From Dicyema japonicum (lineage: Eukaryota > Dicyemida > Rhombozoa > Dicyemidae), in NCBI GenBank assembly GCA_011109175.1, contig RDEW01000002.1:1306676-1370675 (forward strand): a stretch of 64,000 bases of DNA. Reading direction: 5' to 3'. Of the stretch, positions 36,650-48,035 are shown one piece after another. Positions within the stretch are counted from its first letter, which is position 1. Every line of letters begins with the position of its first letter. The translations under genes and the position numbers were made by a program. Under the pieces are notes generated by a model. It was not told where the DNA came from and made no database searches. It worked only from the letters and a program-made list of their open reading frames with translations.

Positions 36650-37840
36650 TCACGTGATCCCGATGCGCTCCGCCAAAATCCTCATTCTATCCCGGTGCTC
36701 CTCCCTCGTACCCACACAAGCTCGTACAGGGCGGCTGACTGTATTTGCATGGCCACCTTCCCGCATGCCGGAGTTTTGTTTAATGAGGGCCTCCAGAGTA
36801 GTCGGTCCGGTTCTGTGTCTCCCACAAGACCACCGCTCCGTCATTCTGAAAGCTTTCTTTTGAACGTCCTCAATTTCTTAGTGTTCGTCAGTTATAATGA
36901 AGGTCCCCACGAAGCACACGCGTACGAGAAACATGGTTCGATGTATTGCTTGTAATTGTTCATCAAGACTGGGTTGGTACCTGTCTTCCATATTCCAGAT
37001 AAACATTTCAATACATTGATTTTCTTCTCGCACTTCAGAACAATGTTTGCCACGTGTAGTGACAAGCATAAGTGCGTATCCAGTGTCACGCCCAGTATCT
37101 TCTGACATGCTGAAAGGGATTTCAACGTTGTCCAATTTTAAGGTGACAGTCTTCTTCCCCAACCTTTTGTCCGACGTAAACATAGACGTGACAGACTTTC
37201 TGGAATTTATCGTGACTCGGTTCTTCATTACCCAGGCGTTGAGTCGGTCAAGGTTAATTTGTAATTTTTCTGTAGCATTTTGGATATCCCGATCACGCGG
37301 GGCCAAAACAATGTCGTCTGCATATGTGAGTAGAACATCGTTATTGGATTCCGGTGTCGGGAGGTCTGTCAGGTATAAATTGAATAAGGCGAGGGATAAA
37401 GGAGATCCTTGGGGGACACCGTTTGGGAGAAAACGTGAGACTGATTTCAGTCCTCCGAGGCATACACGTCACCCTTAAGAAATTTGTTATCCAAAGTTTA
37501 AGCTTCCCCAGGATCTCGGACTGGAAAATTTTTTTTGATAATATTTTTTTCGAAATAGAATCAAAGGCCTTGTTAATATCAATGGAACATAAGACTGTTT
37601 TCGAATGCCTTGGTTTGTTTGAAAAACCATCTTTAATGAAGTTGGTTAATCTCTGTAGGTACGTTGATGTAGAACAATCGCTCTTGAATCCGTGTTGAAA
37701 ATCTTTTTCTGGTAAGAAAGCCTTGATTCTCCAAGCACAAGCCTCTCCAGGATTTTCGATGGACATTGGTCTAAATCATGCCGGATTTCCTTAGGTTTTC
37801 CAGGTTTCAGTATAGGTCGGATGTTGGCTTGCTTCCATAT
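36650..37840 (-). mobile_element. LINE B (jockey-like), 5'-truncated in RT
   Basis: From right to left: 'KQANIRPILKPGKPKEIR' (RT block 1, about 37830), 'DFQHGFKSDCSTSTYLQR', 'LCSIDINKAFDSISKK', the YADD region before 'IVLAPRDRDIQ', 'DKRLGKKTVTLKLDN', and the C-terminal 'EDHRTGPT' type block at about 36830. Multiple frameshifts. Its truncated head touches the head of the plus-strand LINE B copy. Confidence 0.8.
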
Positions 37841-39447
37841 AAGTTAAATAAAAGAAGAGACAGAGGGGAGATTTGCGGATCCCATTGGGGAGTAGTCTTG
37901 ATTTTGAAGTGGTGCACTTTACGAGAAATGCACTTTACGGCTCTCCAGCTAAACATAAATGGAATTAAAGGAAAAATCAGGGAACTCCGGTCAATCCTGG
38001 CTTGTCAAAAGATTAACGTTGCGATGATTCAAAAGACCAAACTATCTTATAATGACCCTACCCCAACATTCCAGGATCAAAACTATCAGGAAGGACCGTA
38101 GAGCAAAAAGAGGTGGAGGTCTGCTTACTCTATTCAAAAAGAACTTGAAATGCAGAGACATCTCATCGGAAGTGAGGAAACTTGTTGGGGATGATGATGT
38201 AACAGAAATAATTGGAATCTCGCTCGGGACAACGGAAGGAAGACTATGCCTAGTGAATATCTACGTTCCGCCTCCTGATTCCTATCCGAAGAGCTATGTT
38301 ATGCCAAACCTATCAAGACTGTCTTCCTTCGATGAGAACATGATCTGCGGGGATTTGAATGCGAATATGACTGCCAACTCAACTAGCTGACATGAGAGGG
38401 AAACTATTATTATCGCAAACGGATTCCCTAACGATATTGAATGATCCATCGAGAAATACAAGGACACCACTGAGAAAGACAGATAAACCTACCTCACCGG
38501 ACGTAACACTCTGCTCATCGTCGCTTTATTAAAAATTGATTGATCAGACATCTACGAAACAAGTAGCGACCATAATCCAATTTATGGTCAAAATCAAAAG
38601 TGAGGCAAACGTGAGGAGAATTCCTTGCAGCTAAAATTACAAAAGTGCTAACTGGAAATTGTATCGCGAAATCTCAGAAGATAAAATGAAGAATTGTTAG
38701 TTGGATAGCTTCAGTTCTCTGGAGAATGCCATCTTACCCGATAACCTCGATAACCTCGGATATGAAAGTCAGGATCAGAACATTGAATAATGAAATAAAG
38801 GCCACAGAGCTCAAGGCCCAGAGGTTGAAAATTTTCACACATGGAGCACATGAAGTCTGATACACTACCATCACACAGGGACTAAAGAGACTATCAGAAC
38901 CACTCTTCTTTTCGGAGAGAGTTGAGGGATAAAATACATTTCGCAAAAACGACACAATCGACGGACCGGACAACATTCCTATTATTTTATTAAAAAATCT
39001 TGGAGACGGGGGGAGTCACTTTTCTAACGTCGGTTTTCAACTATTTGATTAACCAGAATGTGATATCATTATTATGGAAACAGGCACTAATGCAGTCAAT
39101 ACTAAAACCAGAAAGACGAGAGATGACCCAGCAACTTTTAGACCGGTGTCACTATTATGTTCCATGTCAAAAATCCTGGAGAGGCTTTTGCTCGAGAGAA
39201 TAAAATAATATTTACCAGAGAGGCTTTGTCAACATGGATTCAAAAATGAGAGATCCACGTCTACATATTTGCAAACATTGACCGATTTCATTCGAGTCGG
39301 ATTCACAACCAAGTCGAGACACTTTAAAACAGTGCTATGCTCGATTGACATACATAAAGCTTTTCACTCTCGAGGAAATTCTGTCGAAAAAAATATTTTA
39401 ATCTGAGATCTCAGGGAAGCTAAAGCTTTGGATCACTAATTTCCTAA

Positions 39448-40098
39448 GTGGATGAAGGGGACGTTTGCCTCGGAGGTCTGAAATCAATCTCACGGCTCCT
39501 CCTCAACGGAGTCCCTCAAAGATCTCCTTTATCCCATGCTCTGTTTAACCTCTTTCTGGCTGATCTCCCGACTCTTGAATCTGATAATGATGTTCTACGT
39601 TCCTATGTGGATGATATTGTGTTGGCTTCGCGAGATCAGGACATCCAGAAGGCTACAGAAAGAATACAAATTAACCTGGACAGGCTTAATGCCTGGATAA
39701 TGGAAAACCGGTTCGTGGTGAATGCAGAGAAGTCGTCCATGTCACTATTTACCTCTGACAAAAAATTGGGAAGGAAGACAGTCACCTTGAAATTAAACAA
39801 GGTCGGCATCCTTTTCAACAGATGTCAAAGGATCTTGGGTGTGACAATTGATATGCATCTCTGTTTGACACCACACGTAGATAACATTCTATTGAAATGC
39901 AAGAAACTGAACGTATTGAAAAGTTTATCGGGAATATGGAAGAGTGGTACTGACCCAGTCTTAATGAACGTGTACAAACAGCACATCGAGCCATGTTTCT
40001 CATATGCATGCGCCTCGTGGAAACCGTCCATATCTTGGACAAATATGAGGAAAATTGGGAAAATGCAAAATAGGGCTTACAGAGTAACGGAGCGTTAA
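39448..40098 (+). CDS. LINE B reverse transcriptase fragment
   Basis: 216 codons covering the second half of the RT: 'LLLNGVPQRSPLSHALFNLF' (Q-R in place of QGS), active site 'RSYVDDIVLASRDQDIQ', 'NAWIMENRFVVNAEKSSMSL', 'DKKLGRKTVTLKLNKVG', 'VYKQHIEPCFSYACASWKPS'. This is the standard jockey-clade order. The first half of the RT before 39448 is interrupted by frameshifts. This is the reference stretch used to recognise the other LINE B fragments here. Confidence 0.8.
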   Translation: MDEGDVCLGGLKSISRLLLNGVPQRSPLSHALFNLFLADLPTLESDNDVLRSYVDDIVLASRDQDIQKATERIQINLDRLNAWIMENRFVVNAEKSSMSLFTSDKKLGRKTVTLKLNKVGILFNRCQRILGVTIDMHLCLTPHVDNILLKCKKLNVLKSLSGIWKSGTDPVLMNVYKQHIEPCFSYACASWKPSISWTNMRKIGKMQNRAYRVTER

Positions 40099-40114
40099 AG
40101 TTGTGAAGATCACC

Positions 40115-40277
40115 GAACCGGACCTACGCTTCTGGATGCCCTTATGAGACTAGACTCCAGATCACGGGAAAGTGGCCCTGAAAATTCAGGCAGCCGAACC
40201 GGACCTACGCCTCTGGATGCCCTTATGATACTAGACTCCAGATCACAAGAAAGTTGCCTGAAAATTCAGGCAGCCGT
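40115..40277 (+). repeat. 81-bp tandem duplication at the LINE B C-terminus
   Basis: Two units (start 40115 and 40196) share 'ACCGGACCTACGC' and 'TAGACTCCAGATCAC', with small differences. Unit length 81 bp is 27 codons, so frame is kept. Confidence 0.75.
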
Positions 40278-40419
40278 CCTGTACGTTCATGCGCGGGCAC
40301 GAAGGAAGAACACCGTGCAAAGATTAGGTCTCTGTTAGAATGCATCAGGATCACGTGATGATTAGTTTGGTCTTACCATGGTCTTGGGTTAAATAAAAAA
40401 GTCTTATTATGCAGTACAT

Positions 40420-40490
40420 CTCTGGCTACCATGGCAACACGTAAAAAACAGGCTGCCCGTAGGTTTCAAGCCACCCATGTGACAGCGTTT
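40420..40490 (+). repeat. Short repeat family around 'CACGTAAAAAACAGG', copy 1
   Basis: Four occurrences: 40420-40490 (+), 54385-54435 (-), 55025-55080 (+) and 55228-55285 (+). Conserved words are 'GGAAACACGTAAAAAACAGG' (GCAACACG here) and 'CCCATGTGACA'. The two outer copies can be read as 'METRKKQVPHRHQAT'-like peptides. Probably the end of a mobile element. Confidence 0.6.
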
Positions 40491-40499
40491 TCTTAGCTT

Positions 40500-41194
40500 T
40501 AAGGATCCGCAGGATTCCATCTTTTCTGAGACAAATACTGGAATTTCTTTCCAAATCAGCCATGAATTTGTACAACATACATGCACTTTTATGAGAAATT
40601 TAAACAAGTCCTCCTCCAAGTTTAGCACGATTATATCTAATCTTTCCTTGTTAGCAAGCTTTAAATGTACTTTATACTCTGTTAAAACAATATTTCAGCA
40701 TAAATAGACTCAAATTCCTTCGTTTCAATGTCAATTAAGTCAATATAGTAATTATAATTTTCTTAACTACCCTACGGAAATCATTATCTCGGTCTTAGCA
40801 GAATGAGAGATAAAGTTGAAGAGTTTTCTCTCCTAGTCACTGTGGCTACTGAAATGAAAGATCTACAACGGATGTCAGACGGATTTTGCACTTATAAATT
40901 ATAAAAAAAACGACATATATCCTCTGTTTAGAAATGTCCTGCGCTTTTGATATCATGAACAGAGATAGACTTATGATCGTCCTTGCAGATATTTTGGACA
41001 AGGACCAAGTAAAGATGATGGCGGTAGTTTCCTATCTGTAAAAAATTGAAATTTTTCCGTTTATTGATACAAGCAGGATCGTGGTGATTCTCCAAGATGT
41101 TCTTAACCACCAAAATAATTTCCACCTATTTAAGATTTTGTGATATAAAGTCATTGCCACATTTATAATAAAGTTAGTCGACTTGCATCCAAAA
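40500..41194 (+). mobile_element. Mostly unassigned stretch with a short LINE RT piece at 40930-41040
   Basis: 'CAFDIMNRDRLMIVLADILD' in the plus strand matches the RT block 'MSRAFDSVHRGKLLEVL' of LINE D. Nothing else in these 700 bp is recognised. Confidence 0.5.
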
Positions 41195-41545
41195 ACAATT
41201 GATAGGACGGAAAGCGACCGGATGGAGTAATAATCTTTCCGTTCAATGAGGAAAACTGTTGTTTGGAAAAAAAACATGTGTCGACTCTATTCCCCACTAA
41301 CATCATAGGGAGCGCAATAAAGGCACATTCCGCCGCAGGTAAAGAAAAATATACAGGGCTCCTAGACCGATATACCTTTCGGGCGATTGCTGTCGAGACA
41401 ACCGGAGCGATAAGCAGCAATTCACTGGTCTTCATTAAGAAACTCGGACGTATTGCCTCGCCCAAAAACCATGATGACAGCGAAACGTGATGGCTCATCT
41501 CCATAGCGGTCCTGAAGGGACACGTCGCATCAATAAATTCGACGG
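41195..41545 (+). mobile_element. Family A 3' end fragment
   Basis: 'IGSAIKAHSAAGKEKYTGLL', 'FRAIAVETTGAISSNSLVFI' and 'KKLGRIASPKNHDDSET' correspond to the end of the family A C-terminal domain; just before them is a decayed RPDG ... FPF block. One internal stop. 41546-41984 to its right is AT-rich and empty, and should include the promoter of the carrier gene. Confidence 0.75.
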
Positions 41546-41984
41546 GAATTAGATATTTACTTTCTAAAATAATATCTTTATATTCTTTTAATTAGCATAA
41601 AATATTGACAGAAATTATTAATTGATTTAATGGATTATTTACATTGACATAATTTCTAATAATTAGGAATATTGCAGTTATTTGTCCAAATGATGACAAG
41701 GAGTGGATAGTTGTATGCAAGATTAGGTAGACCACAGGAGACTATATAAGAGCCAATGAAAAGTTTTTTCATATAGTGGCCTAATTTTTGAATAGGGAGG
41801 CAATTAAAATTAATTTTTTATGTGAAGGTTACTGGAAGGTATACTTGACAAATCAAATCCGATTATAAATGGTCAAGCAGAAGAATCGACCCTCTAAATA
41901 GTTTGGATACCTTTGACATGAAAAGATTTATATAATTAAAAATAAGTAATAAAAATTAAAATAATAAATTATAAACGTGAAGAA

Positions 41985-42883
41985 ATGACGTTGAATATTG
42001 TAGACTTTATTGCTGGAGGGTTTAGAGTTGTTATAATATAGACTTGGTGGAATGATGGGGGTAATGGTAACATGTCCATTTGAAGTATTAAAAACACGAC
42101 TTCAATCAAGTGGATATAAGAATTACAACATATATTCTGGTAATTCAAAGATTATCTCGGCATTTGCGTAATATTAATAGTTATAAAGTGAAATAGTATG
42201 TAATGAAGGATTTGGGGGATTATTCCGAGGATTGGGAGTAAATCTAATAGGGATTGTGCCATCAAAGTATTATTTATAATAATAAGAGCTATTCACTTTT
42301 ATTCATATTCAGCAGCGAAAAGGTATATTAGTGGAGATGAAATAGCATCAGGAGTACAAGTTGTATTGGCTGCTGCATTTGGAGGTTATCAGTAGTTAAT
42401 AAATGAGGTATTTGCACAGCCACAGTGACAAACCCACTATGGGTAATAAAAACACGAATTCAATTAAAGAATGACTCTATTGTTGGAATTGTAAGAAATA
42501 TAATAAATAAGGAAGGATGGTTAACTCTGTATAGTGGTCTTATGGTGAGTTATTTGAGTGTAAGCGATGCCATCGTCTACTTTGCTGTGTATGAATCATT
42601 TAGAAAGAAATATTTTAAATCTGATTGGTGGGTTTTGCTTGTGTTATCTGGAATATCAAAGTCTGTATCATGTTTGTGTACATATCCATTGGAAGTAATA
42701 CGGACTCGTTTAAGGGAAGAGAATAGTGAGTATAAGACAATGTATAATACAATCCGGGGAATATATTTAAATGAAGGATTACTCTCATTCTATAGAGGAC
42801 TTGGGACTCAATTAATAAGACAGATTCCAAATTCAGCTGTAATGATGATTACTTATGAATATGTTTGTCATATTTGTAAATAA
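41985..42883 (+). CDS. Mitochondrial carrier, SLC25A33/36-like (pyrimidine nucleotide carrier type)
   Basis: Five exons; introns 42020-42041 (22 nt), 42168-42188 (21), 42267-42286 (20) and 42385-42407 (23). Spliced length is 813 nt, giving 270 aa, near the family's usual 300. Three carrier repeats with Px(D/E)xx(K/R)x(K/R) signatures: 'CPFEVLKTRLQ', 'NPLWVIKTRIQ' and 'YPLEVIRTRLREE'. The last, with 'RQIPNSAVMMITYE', is characteristic of the SLC25A33/36 group, which moves pyrimidine nucleotides across the inner mitochondrial membrane (family knowledge). Substrate is inferred. It converges on the Ski-like gene with only 22 bp between the stop codons. Confidence 0.92.
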
Positions 42884-42905
42884 AGAGTAATTATTATAAA
42901 AATAG

Positions 42906-43677
42906 TTAATTCTTTTGTAGTATTTTAATTCGTTTAAAATAAATTTGATTAAGTTTTGTTAATTTATTAACTGTATTGTTGAGGTGCTTACTAAAAGTAT
43001 CCCTAACTGGTGATTCCTTTAATAATAATGAATATTACATTTATAAATTTAAGTTTCATTTGATTAATAATAGAAAAACTTTCACTATTGCAAACAGAAA
43101 TGAAATCTCTCCATTTATCAGTATCTAAGCCCCAATATTTAACAGATGTAATCTTATTACTATGAGAGTGCATAACAAAGTCTTTAGGACTGAGGAGTCC
43201 ATAGCAAATAGTACAAATAATACATTTATCATATTCACTGTTATATAGATTATCCTCATAATAACCCTTCTGTTCTCCAAAACAATTATGCTTTATCATA
43301 ACAGCACTTTTAGAAGGTGATGGGGCCTTAATGTAATCCTCAATAAAATAATAACATATTCTTTCTGCGTCTGATTTGTTAATCAATCCACAATTTGGTG
43401 CCTCCATTGGTATTACATTTGACTTTTTTAATATTATAAGTTGTTCTGTCGTACATATACTCAGTTCTATATTCATTCTACCACATATTTCATTTATTTT
43501 CTTTAATGATATATCTTTAAGCACTGTATTTAGTAGTACTGACAGTATTAACCTCTTTTCTCCATTCACTACAAAACATGGTATCTCTTCATTTCTAATA
43601 TTTGTATATATTTTTGTTAACGATCCTACTGAAGTAAACCACTCATCCTCCATAAATACATCATTACGAATAATCAC
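42906..43677 (-). CDS. SKI: Ski/Sno-family transcriptional corepressor, minimal form
   Basis: 249 aa in two exons; a 22-nt intron (43017-43038) joins the last exon in phase, spliced length 750 nt. The Dachshund-homology domain comes first: 'EKRLILSVLLNTVLKDISLK' followed by 'INEICGRMNIELSICT' and 'PNCGLINKSDAERIC'. Then the Smad4-binding SAND-like domain: 'HNCFGEQKGYY', 'CIICTICYGLLSPKDFVMHS' and 'KYWGLDTDKWRDFISV', with the Cys/His zinc ligands present. It ends with a short basic helix ('LTKLNQIYFKRIKILQKN') instead of the long coiled coil of vertebrate SKI (about 700 aa). Family members repress TGF-beta/BMP signalling by binding SMADs in the nucleus. Start chosen as the ATG opening the exon; 5' exons cannot be excluded. 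Confidence 0.9.
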
Positions 43678-44230
43678 TCTTTAGTAGAATTATCATAACG
43701 CCAAAATATCAATAAGGACGTAATAATTCAATATTGATTTCAGGATAAACTTTGTGGTTCTGTTGCCATGCACATTTAAAGTTCACTATTCCCGGATATC
43801 ATTATGGGGATTAATTTATAATTCTTCCTCATTTTACAATCATACCTCCTCACATATTTCCCTACAATGCGATCTCTTCATTGGGAAACCTAGTCATATA
43901 AAGTATCCAAAGACATTACAAGTGTCCTCGAGAACTTGGTATTCCTGAATACTTACACAAATACCCGTCACACACTCTTCTACAATTATAGGAGTAACAT
44001 ATGACACATTGATGTGCTTTACCGTTCACATGAAAAGAACATGTGGAGTCGGTTTTTTTAAATGTTTAAGAAGAGAATTAAAATCAGTTTCGTCTTAGGA
44101 AGACTTTTCCGATTTATGTTGGGCACGTTGGAGGATCAAAGACGTAAGATTACGAATGATCGCGTGCCAAGGATCACCAAATAATTTGACTTTTTCTTGT
44201 CAAATTTCTCGGTGACCCCAGACATCTTTT
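43678..44230. other. Region upstream of Ski-like gene, possibly with an unresolved small gene
   Basis: A GT-AG interval of 24 nt on the plus strand at about 43720-43743 looks like a host intron, and the minus strand around 43925-44030 shows a Cys-rich stretch ('CVICYSYNCRRVCDGYLC'). I could not join either into a convincing gene. The promoter of the Ski-like gene should also lie here. Confidence 0.35.
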
Positions 44231-45330
44231 ACATCATCCAGTTTACATACTCATGTCGGTAGAGATGGGTGGTGCCCACATCGTAGACGAGCCAGGTTTA
44301 CCAGGATTTCCCTAGGAAGAGAAGATTCCGATTGGTCTATTAGAGGAGAAGGTCGGCGTTGTATTTTATTATCACCGAGTCTTCGGACGGTTCTAGTAGA
44401 AACATAATCGTGTATCTGTTTCAAACGACCGTGGTCATTAGTGTAGAAAGGGATGGATGAAAGCATTCGAGACAGGTCACGTTGTCATAATTTTTCTTTC
44501 TTTTAGAAGTCTTCATAGAGAGTGACATGGATCGTCTGGGATAGAGGTTGGGAGAGGAACTGCAGAGCTCTCATTTCCAAATGTTCTCCAATGGGAAAGA
44601 TTTTTAATTTTCAGTGATTATCAATATGGGTTTATTTAAGACATCCGGTAATGGTCTGAGCGCGATGCTTTTTTTCAATTTATTTGTAGTTTGTCAAGTT
44701 GAGGGAGGCAGAAATCGAAAAACAAGGTTCGAATGAATTGTTTATGATGGTTAGGTCCTCGACCGAAAGAACAGCCTGACAAAGTTTTCAGTATGTTGAT
44801 TTTGCGAGAGGCCTTTGTGCATTATTCCTTCACATGTTTCGAGAAAATCAAGTGTTAGTCGAAAATTACTCCATGTATTTTTGGATGTTTCCTTACTAAA
44901 AGTAATTGTCCACTAATTTTAAAATTGGCTAAAAATTTGATGTGAATAAAGTGACAGTGAATTTCAACGGAGAAGGAGATAGTTGATTTGCTCCAAGCCA
45001 CTTTTCAAGAGAATTTAAGTGGTTATGGACATCATTTGTTGCTTCGTTAGCGTCATTATCTTAGAGACGATAATCTGTTCATCCGCATATGATAAGACAG
45101 GTCTCTTGGAATATCGCTTAGGTGCAAGTTGAATAAGGTGGGAGACAAAACTGAGCTTGAGGAAATCTACTTGAAAAAAATCGGTAGTGAGATAAACAAG
45201 ACATAATTTCAGCCTAACCTAGTCTTCCAGATAGGAATTTCGTTAACTAATTATGAAGACTTAGAGGAATTCGAGATGTAAGATTTTTTTAGAACTCACC
45301 TTGATGTTCTATCATACGGATTGGTTAGAT
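44230..45330 (-). mobile_element. Decayed LINE B copy
   Basis: Begins (left) with the C-terminal 'LVNLARLRCGHHPSLPT' block at 44251-44300; further right are degenerate RT stretches such as a SYADE-like active site near 45085. Heavily frameshifted. Confidence 0.6.
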
Positions 45331-45469
45331 AAATCAATGCAAGGATTGTACGTTTGGGAGTATTGTAATTATTTAATTCATCATATTAGAATGAGCGAAC
45401 AAAATTAATTTAATTAGTAATAATTTGATATTATAAAATTTAAATTAAATAGAGTAAATAATAACTATT

Positions 45470-46073
45470 ATGGGTGTTATTGGGAAGAATTCGAATCAAA
45501 TTAGTGGTAGTTGGAGATGGTGGATGTGGAAAGACATGTTTATTGTTACAAATGGCAGGACAGGGTTATAACCATAACTATATACCAACAGTATTTGAAA
45601 ACTATGTTCGTGAATCAGAATTTGTGGGAAGAAGGTAAGACTAATATTAATGTTTTTGGTTGAAATGGCTCTATGGGACACAGCAGGACAGGAAGATTAC
45701 GATCGACTACGTCCACTATCATATCCTGACACTGATGTATTCCTTATATGCTTTTCAATTGAGAGTCTTGAATCTCTCGAGAATGTATCTACTAAGTGGG
45801 CTCAAGAGGTAATGGTATGCATATATATAGATTGAGAGATATCGTGGTCGTAAGCCTTTTATATTGGTTGGTACTAAAAGTGATTTGAGGAATGGTCCTG
45901 GAACATTGGTTAGTAAAGATCAAGCAATAAAACTTTCTGAACAAATCCATGCATATAGTTACGTTGAATGTTCCGCAAAAGATGGTACTGGCATTGAAGA
46001 ACTCCATGATCTTGCTGTACGTATTTCAAAGCAAAATTCATCCAAAGTAAATAAAATGTGCTCTCTTATTTGA
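45470..46073 (+). CDS. Rho-family small GTPase (RhoA-like)
   Basis: P-loop '[14 protein letters not shown]', effector region 'IPTVFENYV', G3 '[20 protein letters not shown]', '[10 protein letters not shown]', G4 '[10 protein letters not shown]', G5 'ECSAKDG', and a C-terminal CAAX box 'CSLI' for prenylation. Acts at the membrane on actin regulation (family knowledge). The Rho insert helix appears short. Intron 2 is a regular 22-nt GT-AG (45815-45836). Intron 1 (about 45635-45657, 23 nt) must be removed to keep frame, but its 3' end reads TTTTT/G instead of AG. The only nearby ATG (45470) is one base out of frame with the '[12 protein letters not shown]' start; so the true first exon is not resolved or the sequence has an error. 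From 45489 on, the spliced length is an exact multiple of three. Confidence 0.88.
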
Positions 46074-46402
46074 CATTTAACTGTTATACGGAATTATTAA
46101 TCTTTAATACTTTTAAGGAATTTACATTATTAATATAAGAGTTTACAAAATAGGAGACATTCTTAATTTGCATTACTAAACAACTGAGAATATTCATTAT
46201 AAGGAAAGGTTGTAGAATTATCATAGACATCCTACACTTTCGATTGAACACTTAGTATAAAGAGGAAGTGGGTGCCTAAGATTGGAAGATGATAATGCGT
46301 CGTGGTTAAATAATTGATGCTAAGTTACTTCAAAGATTTGGTTAACATTACCGATAAAATATACATTTTAAGTAAGCATTGTTACCACTTTTAATTAGAC
46401 TA
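46074..46402. other. Spacer after the Rho gene
   Basis: AT-rich, no coding frame; likely the 3' UTR of the Rho gene and flank of the next transposon. Confidence 0.5.
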
Positions 46403-46560
46403 ATATATTACAGTAAACTTCCTAATCTGCTGCTTTTCGAATCCGCTTGTTTTAATCGAAAATATAGAATTTCCTATGGACAATTCTCGAATCCGCCTTT
46501 AAAAATGGAGTTTTTCCCCAAAATACAGGTCGGACTGTGTCACATTTTGGTTAATCGAAT
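46397..46560 (+). mobile_element. Tigger-like transposon end, copy 1
   Basis: 'ATTACAGTAAACTTCC' followed by 'TTTTCGAATCCGCTTG' and 'GACAATTCTCGAATCCGCC'. The same order occurs at 48035-48160, including about 15 nt in front of CAG ('AGACTAATATATTACAG'). Only one end is seen; a LINE B fragment follows directly. Confidence 0.6.
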
Positions 46561-46579
46561 AGATGAAAATAACTCTTCC

Positions 46580-47960
46580 GTCTACAAGATTTCTTAATAA
46601 AATAACAGGAATGTTTTCTGAGATTCATCTATTTTCTTCAGTTTTCTTTGTGATAATAGTGTATCCGACTTGCTGTGCTCCTTGTGTGTATTTTTTATGT
46701 AGAATTTTATCAAGTTGTTCACATCTCTTTGAACATAATCCTCAGATTAAATTTCATCATTTTTTGCCACGTTTAGAATAGGTTTCCATACTTCTCCTGT
46801 AGTACGATTTCAATTTATTGTTGTAAGCACACGATTCCGCTTTAACCTCTGGACCCTGAGCTTTTTGGCCATATTTCATTATTCAATTCTCTGATCAATA
46901 GTTTCATTTCAGGGGTGATCCGGTTAGATTTTTTAAGTTTATTTATTTCTTGAATCAAGGTCGTCTTTCCTCGACTAATTTTAATTAATGTTAGAAATAG
47001 CCATTGATTTTGCTTCTAAGATTATGGGGGTAAAGTACTGATAGCCTTATCCAGAGAAATGAAGCTATCCAAGTAACAATTCTTCATTTTGTCTTACGGG
47101 ATTCCGCGATGCAATTTCCAGTTAGCACCTTTTTAATTGTGGCTGTTAGGAATAATCCTCAAGTTGGACTCTCTTTTGATCTTCACAAAAGTCGGATTAT
47201 GGTGGCTTCCTGTTTCGTATAAGACTGCTCAATCAATTTTTGATGAAAGCGACGATAAGTAGAGTGTTAAGTCCGGTGAGGTGAGCATATTTGTCTCTCT
47301 GAGAAGTGTCCTTGTATTTCTCGATGGATTATTAAATATTGTTAGGGCGTCCTTTTGCGACAACAATAGTTTCCCTATCGTATCAGCTAGTTGAGTTCAC
47401 AGCCATAAGGATTCAGATTCCCGTAGATGAAGATCTCATCGAAGGAAACCAGTCTTAATAGGTTTGCCATAGCATAGCTCTTAGGGCAGGAACCAGGGGG
47501 CGGAACATAGATATTCACAGGCATAGTCTTCCTTTCGTTGTCCCGAGCGAGATTCCAATTATTTCTGTTACATCATCATCCCAAACAAGTTGCTTCACTT
47601 CCGAGATGTCTCTGCATTTCAAGTTCTTTTTGAATAGAGTAACCAGACATCCACCTCTTCTCTTTTTACGATTCATCCTGATAGCCTTGTATCCGTGGAA
47701 TGTAGGGGTATGGTCATAAAAAAGAGTTTGGTCTCATGAATCATAGCCACGTTGATCTTATGACTTGCCAGGAGTGAGCGGAGTTTCCTGATTTTTCCTT
47801 TAATTCCATTTATGTTGGAGACCAGTAAAGTGCTTTTCTCTTAGATGGCCTGAAGATTTCTTCCGGAAAAGTTTGATCTTCCGCGAAATTCATTGCACAG
47901 GGGCGAGAATGTCCCCGGGAGAGTGGGGTCTAAAAGTCCTTTTTCGGTGGGCATTAGGTG
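46580..47960 (-). mobile_element. LINE B 5' part (endonuclease and linker)
   Basis: Reverse complement of 37900-38900 of the long LINE B copy: the 'NLSRLSSFDE' and 'MICGDLN' region is near 47430, the start 'ACATAAATGGAATTAAAGG' near 47810. Its right end (47880-48000) should be the element's 5' UTR. Truncated before the RT. Confidence 0.75.
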
Positions 47961-48035
47961 CCCCTGAGGGTTTCCAAATTCTTTTGAATTGTTGGACCAC
48001 ATAACGTCACACTAAAATATAATGAATATAATATT

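Larger units (their letters stand above)
37890..40330 (+). mobile_element. LINE B (jockey-like), long copy with endonuclease and RT
   Basis: Starts with the AP-endonuclease domain ('LQLNINGIKGKIRELRSIL' at about 37940, 'CLVNIYVPPPDSYPKSY', 'MICGDLNANMTA'), then a decayed linker, then RT. A good RT frame runs 39448-40098. The element ends in a C-terminal stretch repeated in tandem at 40115-40277. Confidence 0.82.
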
